From positions 62,001 through 126,000 of the forward strand of contig JAJUJC010000001.1 in NCBI GenBank assembly GCA_029267335.1: a stretch of DNA of 64,000 nucleotides, given 5' to 3'. Origin of the DNA: Intestinibacillus massiliensis. Its GTDB lineage: Bacteria > Bacillota > Clostridia > Oscillospirales > Butyricicoccaceae. Made by a program: the position numbers and the translations under genes. Under the pieces are notes generated by a model. That model was given only the letters and a program-made list of their open reading frames with translations. It did not search any database and had not been told where the DNA came from. Positions 1 to 7,154 of the stretch are shown one piece after another; the stretch's first letter is position 1; each line of letters starts with the position of its first letter.

Positions 1-693
1 GCCGCTGATGAGTCCGGTGGATGCGGCGGCGCTGATATACGGCTTTGCCCACGCAGATAAGCCGGAATCATCGGCAAAATCGGTCTGCATCGTCGGGGTG
101 ACGGGAAGATCTGCGATCGCCGCCGCCATCGCGATAAATTCGCTGCGTGTTACGGTGTCGTTTGGATGGAAGAAATACGATGCCCCGATTTTTTCACCGG
201 TCAGGATACCGTGTTCGGACAGACACAGCGCTGCATAATGTGCGGAATCGGTCGACATATCCGAATAGGTCAGCTTTGCGCTGTTGCGCTGCACCTTGAT
301 TTTTACTTGTGCGGGGGAAGAGAGGTTGCCCAGGGTATCGACAGCGGCATAGGTGAACTTATCCGTGCCGGTCTTGCCCTCAGTCGGCGTGTACTGTAAT
401 GTGCCGCCATCGACCACTGCCGTACCCAAACGCGGAGATTCTACAATTTTGAAGATCACGGCGTCTCCGTCGGCATCCGTGGCGCACAGTGGCACCTCCA
501 GATAGACACCGGAGTAGGTTTCACCGGTCACATCCGCAGCGATCGGCGCATGTCCGGTCGCGGAGACCGGTTGGAGCGTTTCTGCGTGGGTACCCCAAAA
601 GGCAAAGGCCGTCGGCACCGCCATACCAAGCAGAGGAAATGCCAGCACTGCACAAAGCAGGGCGCGCAGGGAATGATATCGTTTCGTTTCCAC
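1..693 (-). CDS. S-layer homology (SLH) domain surface protein, N-terminal part
   Basis: Reading leftward from a GTG at 693 gives 231 residues without a stop, so the gene continues past the window edge. GTG is preceded by AAAGGA at a suitable distance. The start is a clear signal peptide (basic KRYHSLR, then a hydrophobic run ending near VPTAFA). Next comes a region of cadherin/Ig-like character (around 40-140, with ATDADGDAVIF and LQYTPTEGKTGTDKFTYAAVD). After it an SLH repeat is recognisable (YSDMSTDSAHYAALCLSEHGILTG, then FADDSGLSAWAKPYISAAASTGLISG). SLH repeats bind secondary cell-wall polymers, so the product is inferred to be anchored on the cell surface. Its ligand or substrate is unknown. 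It is divergent from guaA. Confidence 0.85.
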   Translation of the reverse strand, partial: METKRYHSLRALLCAVLAFPLLGMAVPTAFAFWGTHAETLQPVSATGHAPIAADVTGETYSGVYLEVPLCATDADGDAVIFKIVESPRLGTAVVDGGTLQYTPTEGKTGTDKFTYAAVDTLGNLSSPAQVKIKVQRNSAKLTYSDMSTDSAHYAALCLSEHGILTGEKIGASYFFHPNDTVTRSEFIAMAAAIADLPVTPTMQTDFADDSGLSAWAKPYISAAASTGLISG

Positions 694-838
694 AGAAAAT
701 TCCGTCCTTTCTATCGGCAATTTACCATTAGTTTGAACATGGAATCAAGGATTATTCCGAAATTCTCACATCACGGTCAGGAAATTTCAGTACATCTTTC
801 CAGAATTGCTTTTCGTGAAAATAAATGCTGTAAAACCC

Positions 839-867
839 TTGCTGTCTGTCGATTTTTGTGGCATAAT
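839..867 (+). promoter_or_regulatory. Predicted sigma-A promoter of guaA
   Basis: TTGCTG at 839-844, a 17-base spacer, then CATAAT at 862-867. It lies 43 bases upstream of the guaA start, with AGGGAAGGAG just before ATG. No riboswitch-like structure is evident between promoter and gene. Confidence 0.55.
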
Positions 868-910
868 TTTAGATAATCATATTATCGAGTAGGGAAGGAG
901 AACCGCTTTT

Positions 911-2455
911 ATGGAAAAGCATCAGCTAGTTCTCGTTTTGGACTTTGGCGGTCAGTATAATCAGTTGATCGCGCGACGAGTCCGTGAACATCATGTCTAT
1001 TGCGAGGTAAAATCGTATAAAACACCGATCGAGGAAATTCGTGCCATGAATCCGATCGGCATTATCTTTACCGGTGGTCCGAATAGCGTCTATGAGGAAA
1101 ATTCGCCGCATTGCTCGAATGAGATCTTTGAGCTGGGTGTTCCGGTGCTCGGCATCTGCTACGGCTGTCAGCTTATGGCACAGGCACTCGGCGGAGAAGT
1201 GACCGCTGCGACCGATGCTTCTGCGCGCGAGTACGGCAAGACCATGACGTACTACGATACCACGAGCAAGCTGTTTAAAGGTCTGCCCACAGAGGGTATT
1301 TCCTGGATGAGCCACGGTGATTATATGGCAAAGGTGCCGGAGGGCTTTAAGCTGACGGCACACAGCAAAATGTGCCCGAATGTCGCGATCGAGGACGAAA
1401 CACGCGGTTTTTATGGTGTGCAGTATCATCCTGAGGTCAACCATACCATTGGCGGCAGCCAGATGCTGTATAATTTCCTGTATGAAATTTGTCATGCCAA
1501 GGGCGACTGGACAATGGGGGATTATTCTAAAAATACCATTGCAGCCATTCGCGAAAAGGTGGGCAGCGGCAAGGTGCTGCTCGCGCTGTCCGGCGGTGTC
1601 GATTCCTCGGTCGCTGCTGCGCTGCTCGCGGAAGCGGTCGGCAATCAACTGACCTGCGTGTTCGTCGACCATGGTCTGATGCGTAAGGACGAGGGCGACG
1701 AGGTAGAAAACGCATTTGGCAAGTGGGACATCAACTTTGTGCGTGTAGACGCAGAAGAGCGTTTCCTTGGTAAGCTTGCGGGTGTTTCCGAACCGGAGCA
1801 TAAGCGCAAGATCATCGGTGAGGAGTTCATCCGCGTCTTTGAAGAAGAAGCAAAAAAGATCGGCCGCGTCGATTTTCTGGTGCAGGGCACGATCTATCCT
1901 GACGTCATTGAGTCCGGTTTGGGCGACAGTGCAACGATCAAGAGCCATCACAATGTAGGCGGTCTGCCCGACTTTGTTGATTTTAAGGAAATCATTGAGC
2001 CGCTGCGCCTGCTGTTTAAGGATGAAGTGCGTGAATTGGGCCGTGAGTTGGGCTTGCCCAATTATCTGGTCATGCGTCAGCCGTTCCCGGGTCCCGGTCT
2101 TGCAATTCGCATCATCGGGGATATCACAAAGGAAAAGGCAGATCTGCTCCGTGAAGCGGATTATATTTTCCGTGATGAGATCGCAAAGGCGGGTTGGGAT
2201 TCGCAGATCAGCCAGTACTTCGCGGTGCTCACCAATATGCGTTCTGTAGGTGTCATGGGTGACGGACGCACCTATGATTATACGCTTGCTCTGCGCGGCG
2301 TTACAACGACCGACTTCATGACCGCGGACTGGGCGAGAATTCCGTATGAGGTTCTTGACCGCATTAGTGTGCGCATCGTCAACGAGGTGAAGCATATCAA
2401 CCGCATCGTCTATGACATCACATCCAAGCCCCCCGCAACGATCGAGTGGGAATGA
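911..2455 (+). CDS. guaA: GMP synthase (glutamine-hydrolysing)
   Basis: 514 residues, full length for the family. It aminates XMP to GMP with glutamine and ATP in the cytoplasm. The N-terminal class I glutamine amidotransferase domain (about 1-190) shows the nucleophile motif [10 protein letters not shown] and the His-Glu pair in [10 protein letters not shown]. The ATP pyrophosphatase domain carries the P-loop LSGGVDSSV near residue 225, and the C-terminal dimerisation domain ends in KPPATIEWE. The 3' end is the insertion point of the mobile element that follows. The reading frame is intact because the element regenerates the last codons. A 519-codon open frame on the opposite strand is a shadow of this gene. 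Confidence 0.98.
   Translation: MEKHQLVLVLDFGGQYNQLIARRVREHHVYCEVKSYKTPIEEIRAMNPIGIIFTGGPNSVYEENSPHCSNEIFELGVPVLGICYGCQLMAQALGGEVTAATDASAREYGKTMTYYDTTSKLFKGLPTEGISWMSHGDYMAKVPEGFKLTAHSKMCPNVAIEDETRGFYGVQYHPEVNHTIGGSQMLYNFLYEICHAKGDWTMGDYSKNTIAAIREKVGSGKVLLALSGGVDSSVAAALLAEAVGNQLTCVFVDHGLMRKDEGDEVENAFGKWDINFVRVDAEERFLGKLAGVSEPEHKRKIIGEEFIRVFEEEAKKIGRVDFLVQGTIYPDVIESGLGDSATIKSHHNVGGLPDFVDFKEIIEPLRLLFKDEVRELGRELGLPNYLVMRQPFPGPGLAIRIIGDITKEKADLLREADYIFRDEIAKAGWDSQISQYFAVLTNMRSVGVMGDGRTYDYTLALRGVTTTDFMTADWARIPYEVLDRISVRIVNEVKHINRIVYDITSKPPATIEWE
2443..2455 (+). repeat. attL core: 13-bp direct repeat at the guaA 3' end
   Basis: CGAGTGGGAATGA covers the last codons and stop of guaA. It recurs exactly at 15374-15386, in the same orientation, beyond the last gene of the element. 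The 3' end of guaA is a known integration site for tyrosine-recombinase islands. Confidence 0.85.
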
Positions 2456-2514
2456 TTTCAGAGGCCTGAAAAAGCCCATAAACACTGGGATTTTTGAGAG
2501 CTAAGGCCGTTCGT

Positions 2515-2531
2515 GGCAACGAAATGGCAAC
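2515..2531 (+). repeat. Left arm-type sites: GGCAAC-N5-GGCAAC
   Basis: Two copies of GGCAAC separated by five bases, 60 bp inside the left core repeat. The same arrangement and orientation occurs near the right end (15257-15273). The arm-binding domain of Tn916-type integrases binds short direct repeats near each end, so these are inferred integrase arm sites. Confidence 0.55.
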
Positions 2532-2554
2532 ATTTTTTCATTATTCATAAAAAG

Positions 2555-2595
2555 AGAGCTAACTGATTTTGATTAAGTCAGTTAGCTCTTTTTTT
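2555..2595. terminator. Bidirectional intrinsic terminator
   Basis: A 12-bp perfect stem (AGAGCTAACTGA / TCAGTTAGCTCT) with an 11-base loop, followed by seven T on the plus strand and preceded by an A run. It can end guaA transcription and also the leftward regulator operon. Confidence 0.8.
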
Positions 2596-2614
2596 GTATG
2601 CATTGGATTGCAAA

Positions 2615-2902
2615 TCAAAACATTTCCGTAAACCTGTCGTAGAATGTCTCTTCTTTGCATCCAGAATCAATAAATTTTTGAAGCTCAGTTTTCATCTGCC
2701 TATATGTTTTCTGACAATCGGATTCGTTACAAAATGCAGTATGCACCATTGAACCATATATACCGCAAGTGATAGCATAGTAGGCTTTGCATTTTTCGAG
2801 GGTGATACAGCAACTGCCATTATACTCCTCGTCCTCTACTATGGTACCGCCTTCAGAACCATTTGCGCCAATTGTTGAGCCATTCAACGCTTTTGTCCAC
2901 AT
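2615..2902 (-). CDS. Cysteine-containing hypothetical protein
   Basis: 95 residues, start preceded by GGAG. It begins six bases after the stop of the XRE regulator gene and is probably co-transcribed with it from the promoter at 3485-3513. Seven cysteines are spread over residues 30-80 (SCC, KC, TC, FC, DC, GC), suggesting metal binding or disulphides. The C-terminal third (QKTYRQMKTELQKFID) looks helical. I do not recognise a family. The position next to the element's regulator suggests an accessory role in element biology, but nothing in the sequence fixes it. Confidence 0.6.
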   Translation of the reverse strand: MWTKALNGSTIGANGSEGGTIVEDEEYNGSCCITLEKCKAYYAITCGIYGSMVHTAFCNESDCQKTYRQMKTELQKFIDSGCKEETFYDRFTEMF

Positions 2903-2908
2903 CCGGAA

Positions 2909-3448
2909 TCACTCCAAACTTCCGTTTTTTGATTTTCTAATCTCGTCAGTAAGAATATCGCTCAGTCCCTGAGATGGAACAACTTTGTGCCACTGTCCAG
3001 AGGTATCAAACTCAGGATAGTGATAACGCCAGCGGTCATATTCCTCCTGCGTGATCTCTCCGGCTTTTAACATGGCAGCAACCTGACGCCACGCACACAG
3101 CATCTTGTGGAGTTCAGCGGCATCCTTGCCTTTGCGTACATTAACTTTCAGGCAAATTTCGTCATCAGCTTCGCTGATCTGTAGACCGTACCTGTCCTCA
3201 AGAGTAAACAGAGTGTGCATCAGCCCAATGTAGGAATCAATGTCCGGCACAGCCAATGCCTGCGGAGATACATCAAGTACCTGAGCAAGAGAAGCGGTCA
3301 AATCCGCTTTTGGAGCTCTTGTCCCTGTTTCGTACTGAGCCAAACGCACATCAGCAGATTTCTCCGGGAAACCCACAGACTGACCCAAATATTTCTGCGT
3401 CATACCGCGCAATATGCGGAAAAAGTGAATGCGTTCACCAATCGCCAT
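2909..3448 (-). CDS. XRE-family transcriptional regulator of the element
   Basis: The start ATG at 3448 (MAIGERIHFFR) is chosen because AGGAG lies nine bases upstream; an ATG further up has no ribosome site. About 179 residues. An N-terminal Cro/C1 helix-turn-helix (MTQKYLGQSVGF, then RLAQYETGTRAPKADLTASLAQVLDVSP) is followed by a helical C-terminal part common in regulators of Firmicutes mobile elements. It is divergent from xis-int, with a consensus promoter on its own side and a shared 9-bp inverted sequence in both promoter spacers. It probably represses itself and the xis-int operon. Confidence 0.8.
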   Translation of the reverse strand: MAIGERIHFFRILRGMTQKYLGQSVGFPEKSADVRLAQYETGTRAPKADLTASLAQVLDVSPQALAVPDIDSYIGLMHTLFTLEDRYGLQISEADDEICLKVNVRKGKDAAELHKMLCAWRQVAAMLKAGEITQEEYDRWRYHYPEFDTSGQWHKVVPSQGLSDILTDEIRKSKNGSLE

Positions 3449-3484
3449 AATCATCAACTCCTGTGTCACATGTCTTTAATAATG

Positions 3485-3513
3485 AGTATAGCTTATATGT
3501 TTAATACTGTCAA
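3485..3513 (-). promoter_or_regulatory. Consensus promoter of the XRE regulator operon, with operator-like 9-mer
   Basis: On the minus strand, TTGACA (3508-3513), a 17-base spacer and TATACT (3485-3490). The spacer holds TTAAACATA, present as TATGTTTAA on the plus strand at 3496-3504. Confidence 0.8.
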
Positions 3514-3557
3514 GAGGAATCGAAGCAAATTTGCTTAATATTGTTTTGCAAACCGCC

Positions 3558-3586
3558 TTGACTTAAACATAATAGTATAGTACAAC
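3558..3586 (+). promoter_or_regulatory. Predicted xis-int promoter with the matching 9-mer
   Basis: TTGACT (3558-3563), 17-base spacer, TACAAC (3581-3586): a good -35 with a weak -10. TTAAACATA at 3563-3571 starts on the last base of the -35 and fills the first half of the spacer, mirroring the regulator promoter. The leader down to 3733 includes a small hairpin (CACACC / GGTGTG) near 3634-3653. Confidence 0.5.
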
Positions 3587-3733
3587 AGCAATGTACTTAA
3601 CAAATAAGTTTAGTGTAAATCAAGCAACTGCCGCACACCGCAAGCTAGGTGTGTCCGCCCGGGCAAATCGGATGGCGGTCAGAAAGTATCCGATACTAAA
3701 TAAGTATTACTATGCAAAAAAGGAGGAGCGTCT

Positions 3734-3931
3734 ATGGAGAACAACAATTTTATAAGTGTCGAAGATGTAGCAAAAGAGCTGGGCATCTCAAAGTCCTATG
3801 CTTATAAGATCGTACAGAAACTCAATGCAGATCTTAGGGCAAAAGGCTTTTTGACCATCTCGGGTCGAATCAACCGCAAGTATTTTTTAGAAAAATTCTG
3901 CTACGGCGGAACGGAAAGGAGAGATTCATAA
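3734..3931 (+). CDS. xis: Excisionase-like small helix-turn-helix protein
   Basis: 65 residues, preceded by AAAGGAGGAG. The sequence ISVEDVAKELGISKSYAYKIVQKLNADLRAKG followed by a basic strand (GRINRKYFLEKF) is a small winged-helix/MerR-like DNA-binding fold of the kind found in Tn916-type excisionases. Its stop codon shares one base with the integrase start, indicating coupled translation. It probably directs the integrase toward excision. A regulatory-only role is possible. Confidence 0.75.
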   Translation: MENNNFISVEDVAKELGISKSYAYKIVQKLNADLRAKGFLTISGRINRKYFLEKFCYGGTERRDS

Positions 3932-5004
3932 TGGCAGTCTACAAAGATGAAAAAACCAACACATGGCGAGCAATTTACCGCTATGTTGACTGGACGGGTG
4001 AAAAGAAGCAGACACAGAAGCGCGGCTTCAAGACCAAGCGTGAAGCGCAGGCGTGGGAGCGCGAACAGCTAAACAAAGCGGTAAGCGATCTGGATATGAG
4101 CTTTGCAAACTTCGTAGAGCATTACACGGAAGATATGAAAACTCGAATTAAAGAAAGCACCTGGGCGACGAAAGACCATATCATCCGCACCAAGCTGCTG
4201 CCCTACTTCGGCAAGTTGAAAATCAGCAATATCACCGCCCAGCAGATTATTACATGGCAAAACGAATTATTGAATCAGAAGGACGAGAACGGTAAGCCTT
4301 ATTGGCCGATGTATCTCAAAACCGTCCACAATCAGCTCAGCTCCATTTTTAACCATGCTGTGAGGTATTACAACCTACGGGAAAATCCCTGCAAAAAGGC
4401 TGGCAGCATGGGCAAGAAGAAAAACCGCGAGATGCTGTTCTGGACAAAAGAGGAATATCTCAAGTTTGCTAATGCCATGATGGACAAGCCGTTATCATTC
4501 TACGCTTTTGAGATGCTCTATTGGTGCGGTATCCGTGAAGGTGAGCTGCTGGCACTCACTCCGGCAGACTTCGATTTCAAAAAAGGTACGGTCACAATCA
4601 ATAAATCCTATCAGCGGCTCAACCGGCAGGATGTCATTACGACACCTAAGACGGAGAAAAGCAATCGCATCATCAAAATGCCGCAGTTTCTGACGGATGA
4701 GATTCAAGACTATCTGAGAATGCTTTATGACGTCGGAGACAATGACCGGATGTTCACCGTCACAAAAAGTTATCTTCATCGGGAAATGGACAGAGGCGCA
4801 AAAGAGGCTGGTGTCAAGCGCATCAGGATACACGATATTCGTCACAGCGCGGTTTCACTCCTGATTGATATGGGATTTTCGGCAACTGCCATTGCTGACC
4901 GGGTAGGTCATGAGAGCATTGACATCACCTATAATTACGCGCACCTGTTTCCGTCCAAGCAGACGGAGATGGCAGAAAAACTCAATATGGAAAGGGGCAA
5001 TTGA
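3931..5004 (+). CDS. int: Tyrosine recombinase / integrase of the element
   Basis: 357 residues, typical of Tn916/ICE integrases. The N-terminal arm-binding domain (about 1-50: YKDEKTNTWRAIYRYVDWTGEKKQ, KRGFKTKREAQAWE) is followed by a SAM-like core-binding domain (about 55-155) and the catalytic domain. Catalytic residues visible: Arg202 in CGIREGELLAL, a Lys near 240, His301-x-x-Arg304 in HDIRHSAVSLL, His327 in VGHESI and nucleophile Tyr336 in TYNYAHLF. All are present, so the enzyme should be active. It integrates the element into the guaA 3' end. The guaA target is inferred from the flanking repeat. Confidence 0.95.
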   Translation: MAVYKDEKTNTWRAIYRYVDWTGEKKQTQKRGFKTKREAQAWEREQLNKAVSDLDMSFANFVEHYTEDMKTRIKESTWATKDHIIRTKLLPYFGKLKISNITAQQIITWQNELLNQKDENGKPYWPMYLKTVHNQLSSIFNHAVRYYNLRENPCKKAGSMGKKKNREMLFWTKEEYLKFANAMMDKPLSFYAFEMLYWCGIREGELLALTPADFDFKKGTVTINKSYQRLNRQDVITTPKTEKSNRIIKMPQFLTDEIQDYLRMLYDVGDNDRMFTVTKSYLHREMDRGAKEAGVKRIRIHDIRHSAVSLLIDMGFSATAIADRVGHESIDITYNYAHLFPSKQTEMAEKLNMERGN

Positions 5005-5006
5005 AT

Positions 5007-5342
5007 ATGTCACTGAAAAATCGAGATGAACACAACCGTTGGAGGAACAAGACGGTCGCCTTTCGGGTATCGCCGGAAGAAGATAAACAGCTTGAAGTTG
5101 CCGTGAAGCTCACGGGCCTGACCAAACAGGACTACATCACCCGGCGGCTACTGTGCAAGGATGTAGTAGTTCAGGGCAATCCAAGGGTCTACAAGGCGCT
5201 CCGCGATCAGCTCGCGGCTGTGCTGGATGAGCTGCGGCGCATTGAAGCTAGTGGCAACGTAGATGATGAGATGATGGATACGATTCAGATGATTGCTTCC
5301 ATCATGGACGGAATGAAGGAGGACAGCGCCTATGATGAATGA
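5007..5342 (+). CDS. MobC-like relaxosome accessory protein (ribbon-helix-helix)
   Basis: 111 residues. ATG at 5007 is chosen because AAAGGGG sits nine bases upstream. The N-terminal half (KTVAFRVSPEEDKQLEVAVKLTGLTKQDYITRRLL) fits a ribbon-helix-helix DNA-binding fold as in MobC-type mobilization proteins; the rest is helical (LRDQLAAVLDELRRIEA). The stop overlaps the next start, so it is in one operon with int and repA. It probably helps the MobV relaxase bind oriT. A purely regulatory role is the alternative. Confidence 0.7.
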   Translation: MSLKNRDEHNRWRNKTVAFRVSPEEDKQLEVAVKLTGLTKQDYITRRLLCKDVVVQGNPRVYKALRDQLAAVLDELRRIEASGNVDDEMMDTIQMIASIMDGMKEDSAYDE

Positions 5343-6312
5343 AACAGAAAAAACGACCGCCCTCGTACCATCTGTTGGCGCAGATGGAGGGCAGCCGCTT
5401 CACAATTCAACTGCACAAAGTATACCAGACGAAAACACTGAAATCAATCCCCCGGAGGAAGATTTACAGGAACTTTATCGTCGTATGCAGCGCATGACAG
5501 ACCCGCACTATCTGCATACAGTCTCCATGACGGAACTGTACCAGACTACTTATAAGAGCAGACCACCAATCATCGACGGCCTGCTCTACGCCGGGGCATA
5601 TATCCTCGCTGGGGCACCTAAGATCGGTAAATCATTTCTTGTGGCACAGCTCGCCTATCATGTCAGCACCGGTCAAAAGCTCTGGGAATATGATGTCCGT
5701 CAGGGTACGGTGCTATACCTTGCCCTCGAGGATGATTTCGGACGCATCCAGAACCGTATGTTCATGATGTACGGCGTGGATGACACGGACAAGCTATATT
5801 TCGCCACCGTTGCCGGAAAAATTGGCAACGGATTGGATGAGCAGCTGGAAAACTTCATGCGTGAACATCCTGACACCAAGCTCATTATCATCGACACCAT
5901 GCAGAAAATCCGTGAGGCAGGCGGCGAGGCATACAGCTACGCCAGCGATTATGAAATCATCGGGAAGCTAAAACAGTTTGCGGATAAATATTGTATTTGC
6001 GTGCTGACCGTTCACCATACCCGAAAGCAGCCTGCCGGAGATAGCTTTGAAATGATCTCCGGGACGACAGGCCTGCTTGGCTGCGCAGATGGTTCGCTGC
6101 TGATGCAGAAGAAAAAGCGTACCGATCTTGAATCCACCATCGATGTGGTAGGACGTGACCAGCAGGATCAAATTCTCTACTTAAGGAAAGACCCAGAAAC
6201 GCAAATCTGGCAGTTGGAGAAAACGGAAAATGAGCATGGCGGCAAATACGCTCACCAAATATTTGAACGTCAAGTCCGGCAGGCTTCTGGACGAATACCA
6301 TGTCAGCTATGA
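5332..6312 (+). CDS. RepA-like AAA/RecA-fold ATPase, C-terminal end altered
   Basis: The product resembles the RSF1010-RepA type of hexameric replicative ATPase/helicase. Walker A is ILAGAPKIGKSFLVAQ near residue 95, Walker B is TKLIIIDTMQ, and a conserved TVHHTRKQ follows. ATG ATG is preceded by AAGGAGGA and overlaps the previous stop. After KTENEHG the frame runs into a 23-residue tail and stops at 6312. The sequence that normally follows, a helix-rich C-terminal domain, resumes in another frame from 6236. An internal deletion with frame change is therefore inferred. The ATPase core is intact. It may support replication of the excised circle. Confidence 0.8.
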   Translation: MMNETEKTTALVPSVGADGGQPLHNSTAQSIPDENTEINPPEEDLQELYRRMQRMTDPHYLHTVSMTELYQTTYKSRPPIIDGLLYAGAYILAGAPKIGKSFLVAQLAYHVSTGQKLWEYDVRQGTVLYLALEDDFGRIQNRMFMMYGVDDTDKLYFATVAGKIGNGLDEQLENFMREHPDTKLIIIDTMQKIREAGGEAYSYASDYEIIGKLKQFADKYCICVLTVHHTRKQPAGDSFEMISGTTGLLGCADGSLLMQKKKRTDLESTIDVVGRDQQDQILYLRKDPETQIWQLEKTENEHGGKYAHQIFERQVRQASGRIPCQL

Positions 6313-6394
6313 GAACAGGGCGAAGCACACCGGGCGTCAGGTCAAGCTCACCTATATGGTGATCGATGCTGTTGACTATGAAGTAATTTCGTAA
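6236..6394 (+). pseudogene. Out-of-frame C-terminal remnant of the RepA-like gene
   Basis: A 52-codon frame (MAANTLTKYLNVKSGRLLDEYH, then VSYENRAKHTGRQVKLTYMV) ends at TAA 6392-6394. As I recall such RepA-like proteins, a similar segment forms the C-terminal end of full-length homologues. Here it starts within the last codons of the 5332-6312 gene in a different frame, with no ribosome site. Confidence 0.6.
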
Positions 6395-6403
6395 ACTTAG
6401 GCG

Positions 6404-6478
6404 CGACGGTTGCGACGGTCGCAACGGTGAAATTGATACCGCCAAAACAACTGTCGCCATCGTCGCGACCGTCGCGGA
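6404..6478. repeat. Cluster of GCGACGGT / ACCGTCGC repeats
   Basis: Within 75 bp there are several copies of GCGACGGT and its complement, including the near-perfect palindrome TTGCGACGGTCGCAA and, 40 bases on, CGTCGCGACCGTCGCG. It lies between the repA-like gene and a small gene, where an iteron-like origin would be plausible. It could equally be the degenerate, low-complexity coding tail of the old repA gene. Confidence 0.4.
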
Positions 6479-6503
6479 TAGGATAGGAAGGGAAAAGAAA
6501 CGA

Positions 6504-6758
6504 ATGAAAAATGTGCAGATACCCTATGAGCTGTTCGTGGATTTAGTGTTGTACCACTTGAGAGGCGAGGATGATTTTGACGAGGATATCCGGCAGGGCT
6601 TAGAGCAGAAAATCGACGCCATTCTTAACCGGCAGCTTTATTCGCAGTACAAGACTTCCCCCACCAATGAACAACGCGAACAGGCAAGGCAGGAATATCT
6701 TGACCGCCGTGGAGTGCCGCAGAGCTACCGATGGACTGTTTCCCCCTGGGAGCGATAA
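6504..6758 (+). CDS. Small conserved mobile-element protein, unknown function
   Basis: 84 residues, preceded by GGAAGGGAAAAG. The acidic helical N-terminal half (MKNVQIPYELFVDLVLYHLRGEDDFDEDIRQGLEQKIDAILNRQLY) and a basic, polar C-terminal half match small proteins often found beside repA/mob genes in Firmicutes elements, sometimes misnamed complexin. No motif reveals the role. It precedes the oriT-like region. Confidence 0.65.
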   Translation: MKNVQIPYELFVDLVLYHLRGEDDFDEDIRQGLEQKIDAILNRQLYSQYKTSPTNEQREQARQEYLDRRGVPQSYRWTVSPWER

Positions 6759-6780
6759 CAGGAGCGTGCCACGCTCCTGT
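6758..6780. repeat. 10-bp inverted repeat after the small gene
   Basis: CAGGAGCGTG and CACGCTCCTG flank a single C just after the stop at 6758. With no T tract it is a weak terminator candidate. Together with the hairpin at 6868-6900 it may belong to the oriT structure. Confidence 0.4.
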
Positions 6781-6867
6781 GCTTGGCAGACAAGGAAATG
6801 AAGCGGGTGTATAGCGTCCTCACTGTACCTTCGTCCCCGTCGCAAAATCCGCAGATTTAGGGACGGA

Positions 6868-6900
6868 CAGACAGGGAGATTCCGTGATTCTCCCTGTCTG
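6868..6900 (+). other. Candidate oriT region: 12-bp perfect inverted repeat upstream of the relaxase gene
   Basis: CAGACAGGGAGA and TCTCCCTGTCTG with a nine-base loop lie in the 395-base gene-free stretch (6759-7154) directly upstream of the MobV-type relaxase. Relaxase origins of transfer usually have such an inverted repeat with the nick a few bases away. The nick site cannot be placed from sequence alone. The remainder of the gap holds no convincing gene. Confidence 0.5.
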
Positions 6901-7154
6901 TGGGCGGCAGATGATTGAATAATTCCATTGTGAAAGCAGTTGGTGTCCATGCCTCGGAATTGCGATGTGGGTACAATATGCAAGCCGTGGTAGAGGCTTC
7001 CGCAGAAGCCGCACACCCCGTTCCCCCTCGGAGAGCCCACGGCACTTTGCAGCCGCAGGATGAAAGTGTCATAGTGGGTTATTACACTTCCACAGAAGTG
7101 CATCCCCGTAGCTTCCAGTGCCCATACAAATTGAAAATCGGAGGTATTTTGCTT

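Noticed and set aside
926-2485. 519-codon minus-strand open frame opposite guaA
   Set aside because: It is the complement of the strongly supported guaA frame, has no family features and arises from codon bias.
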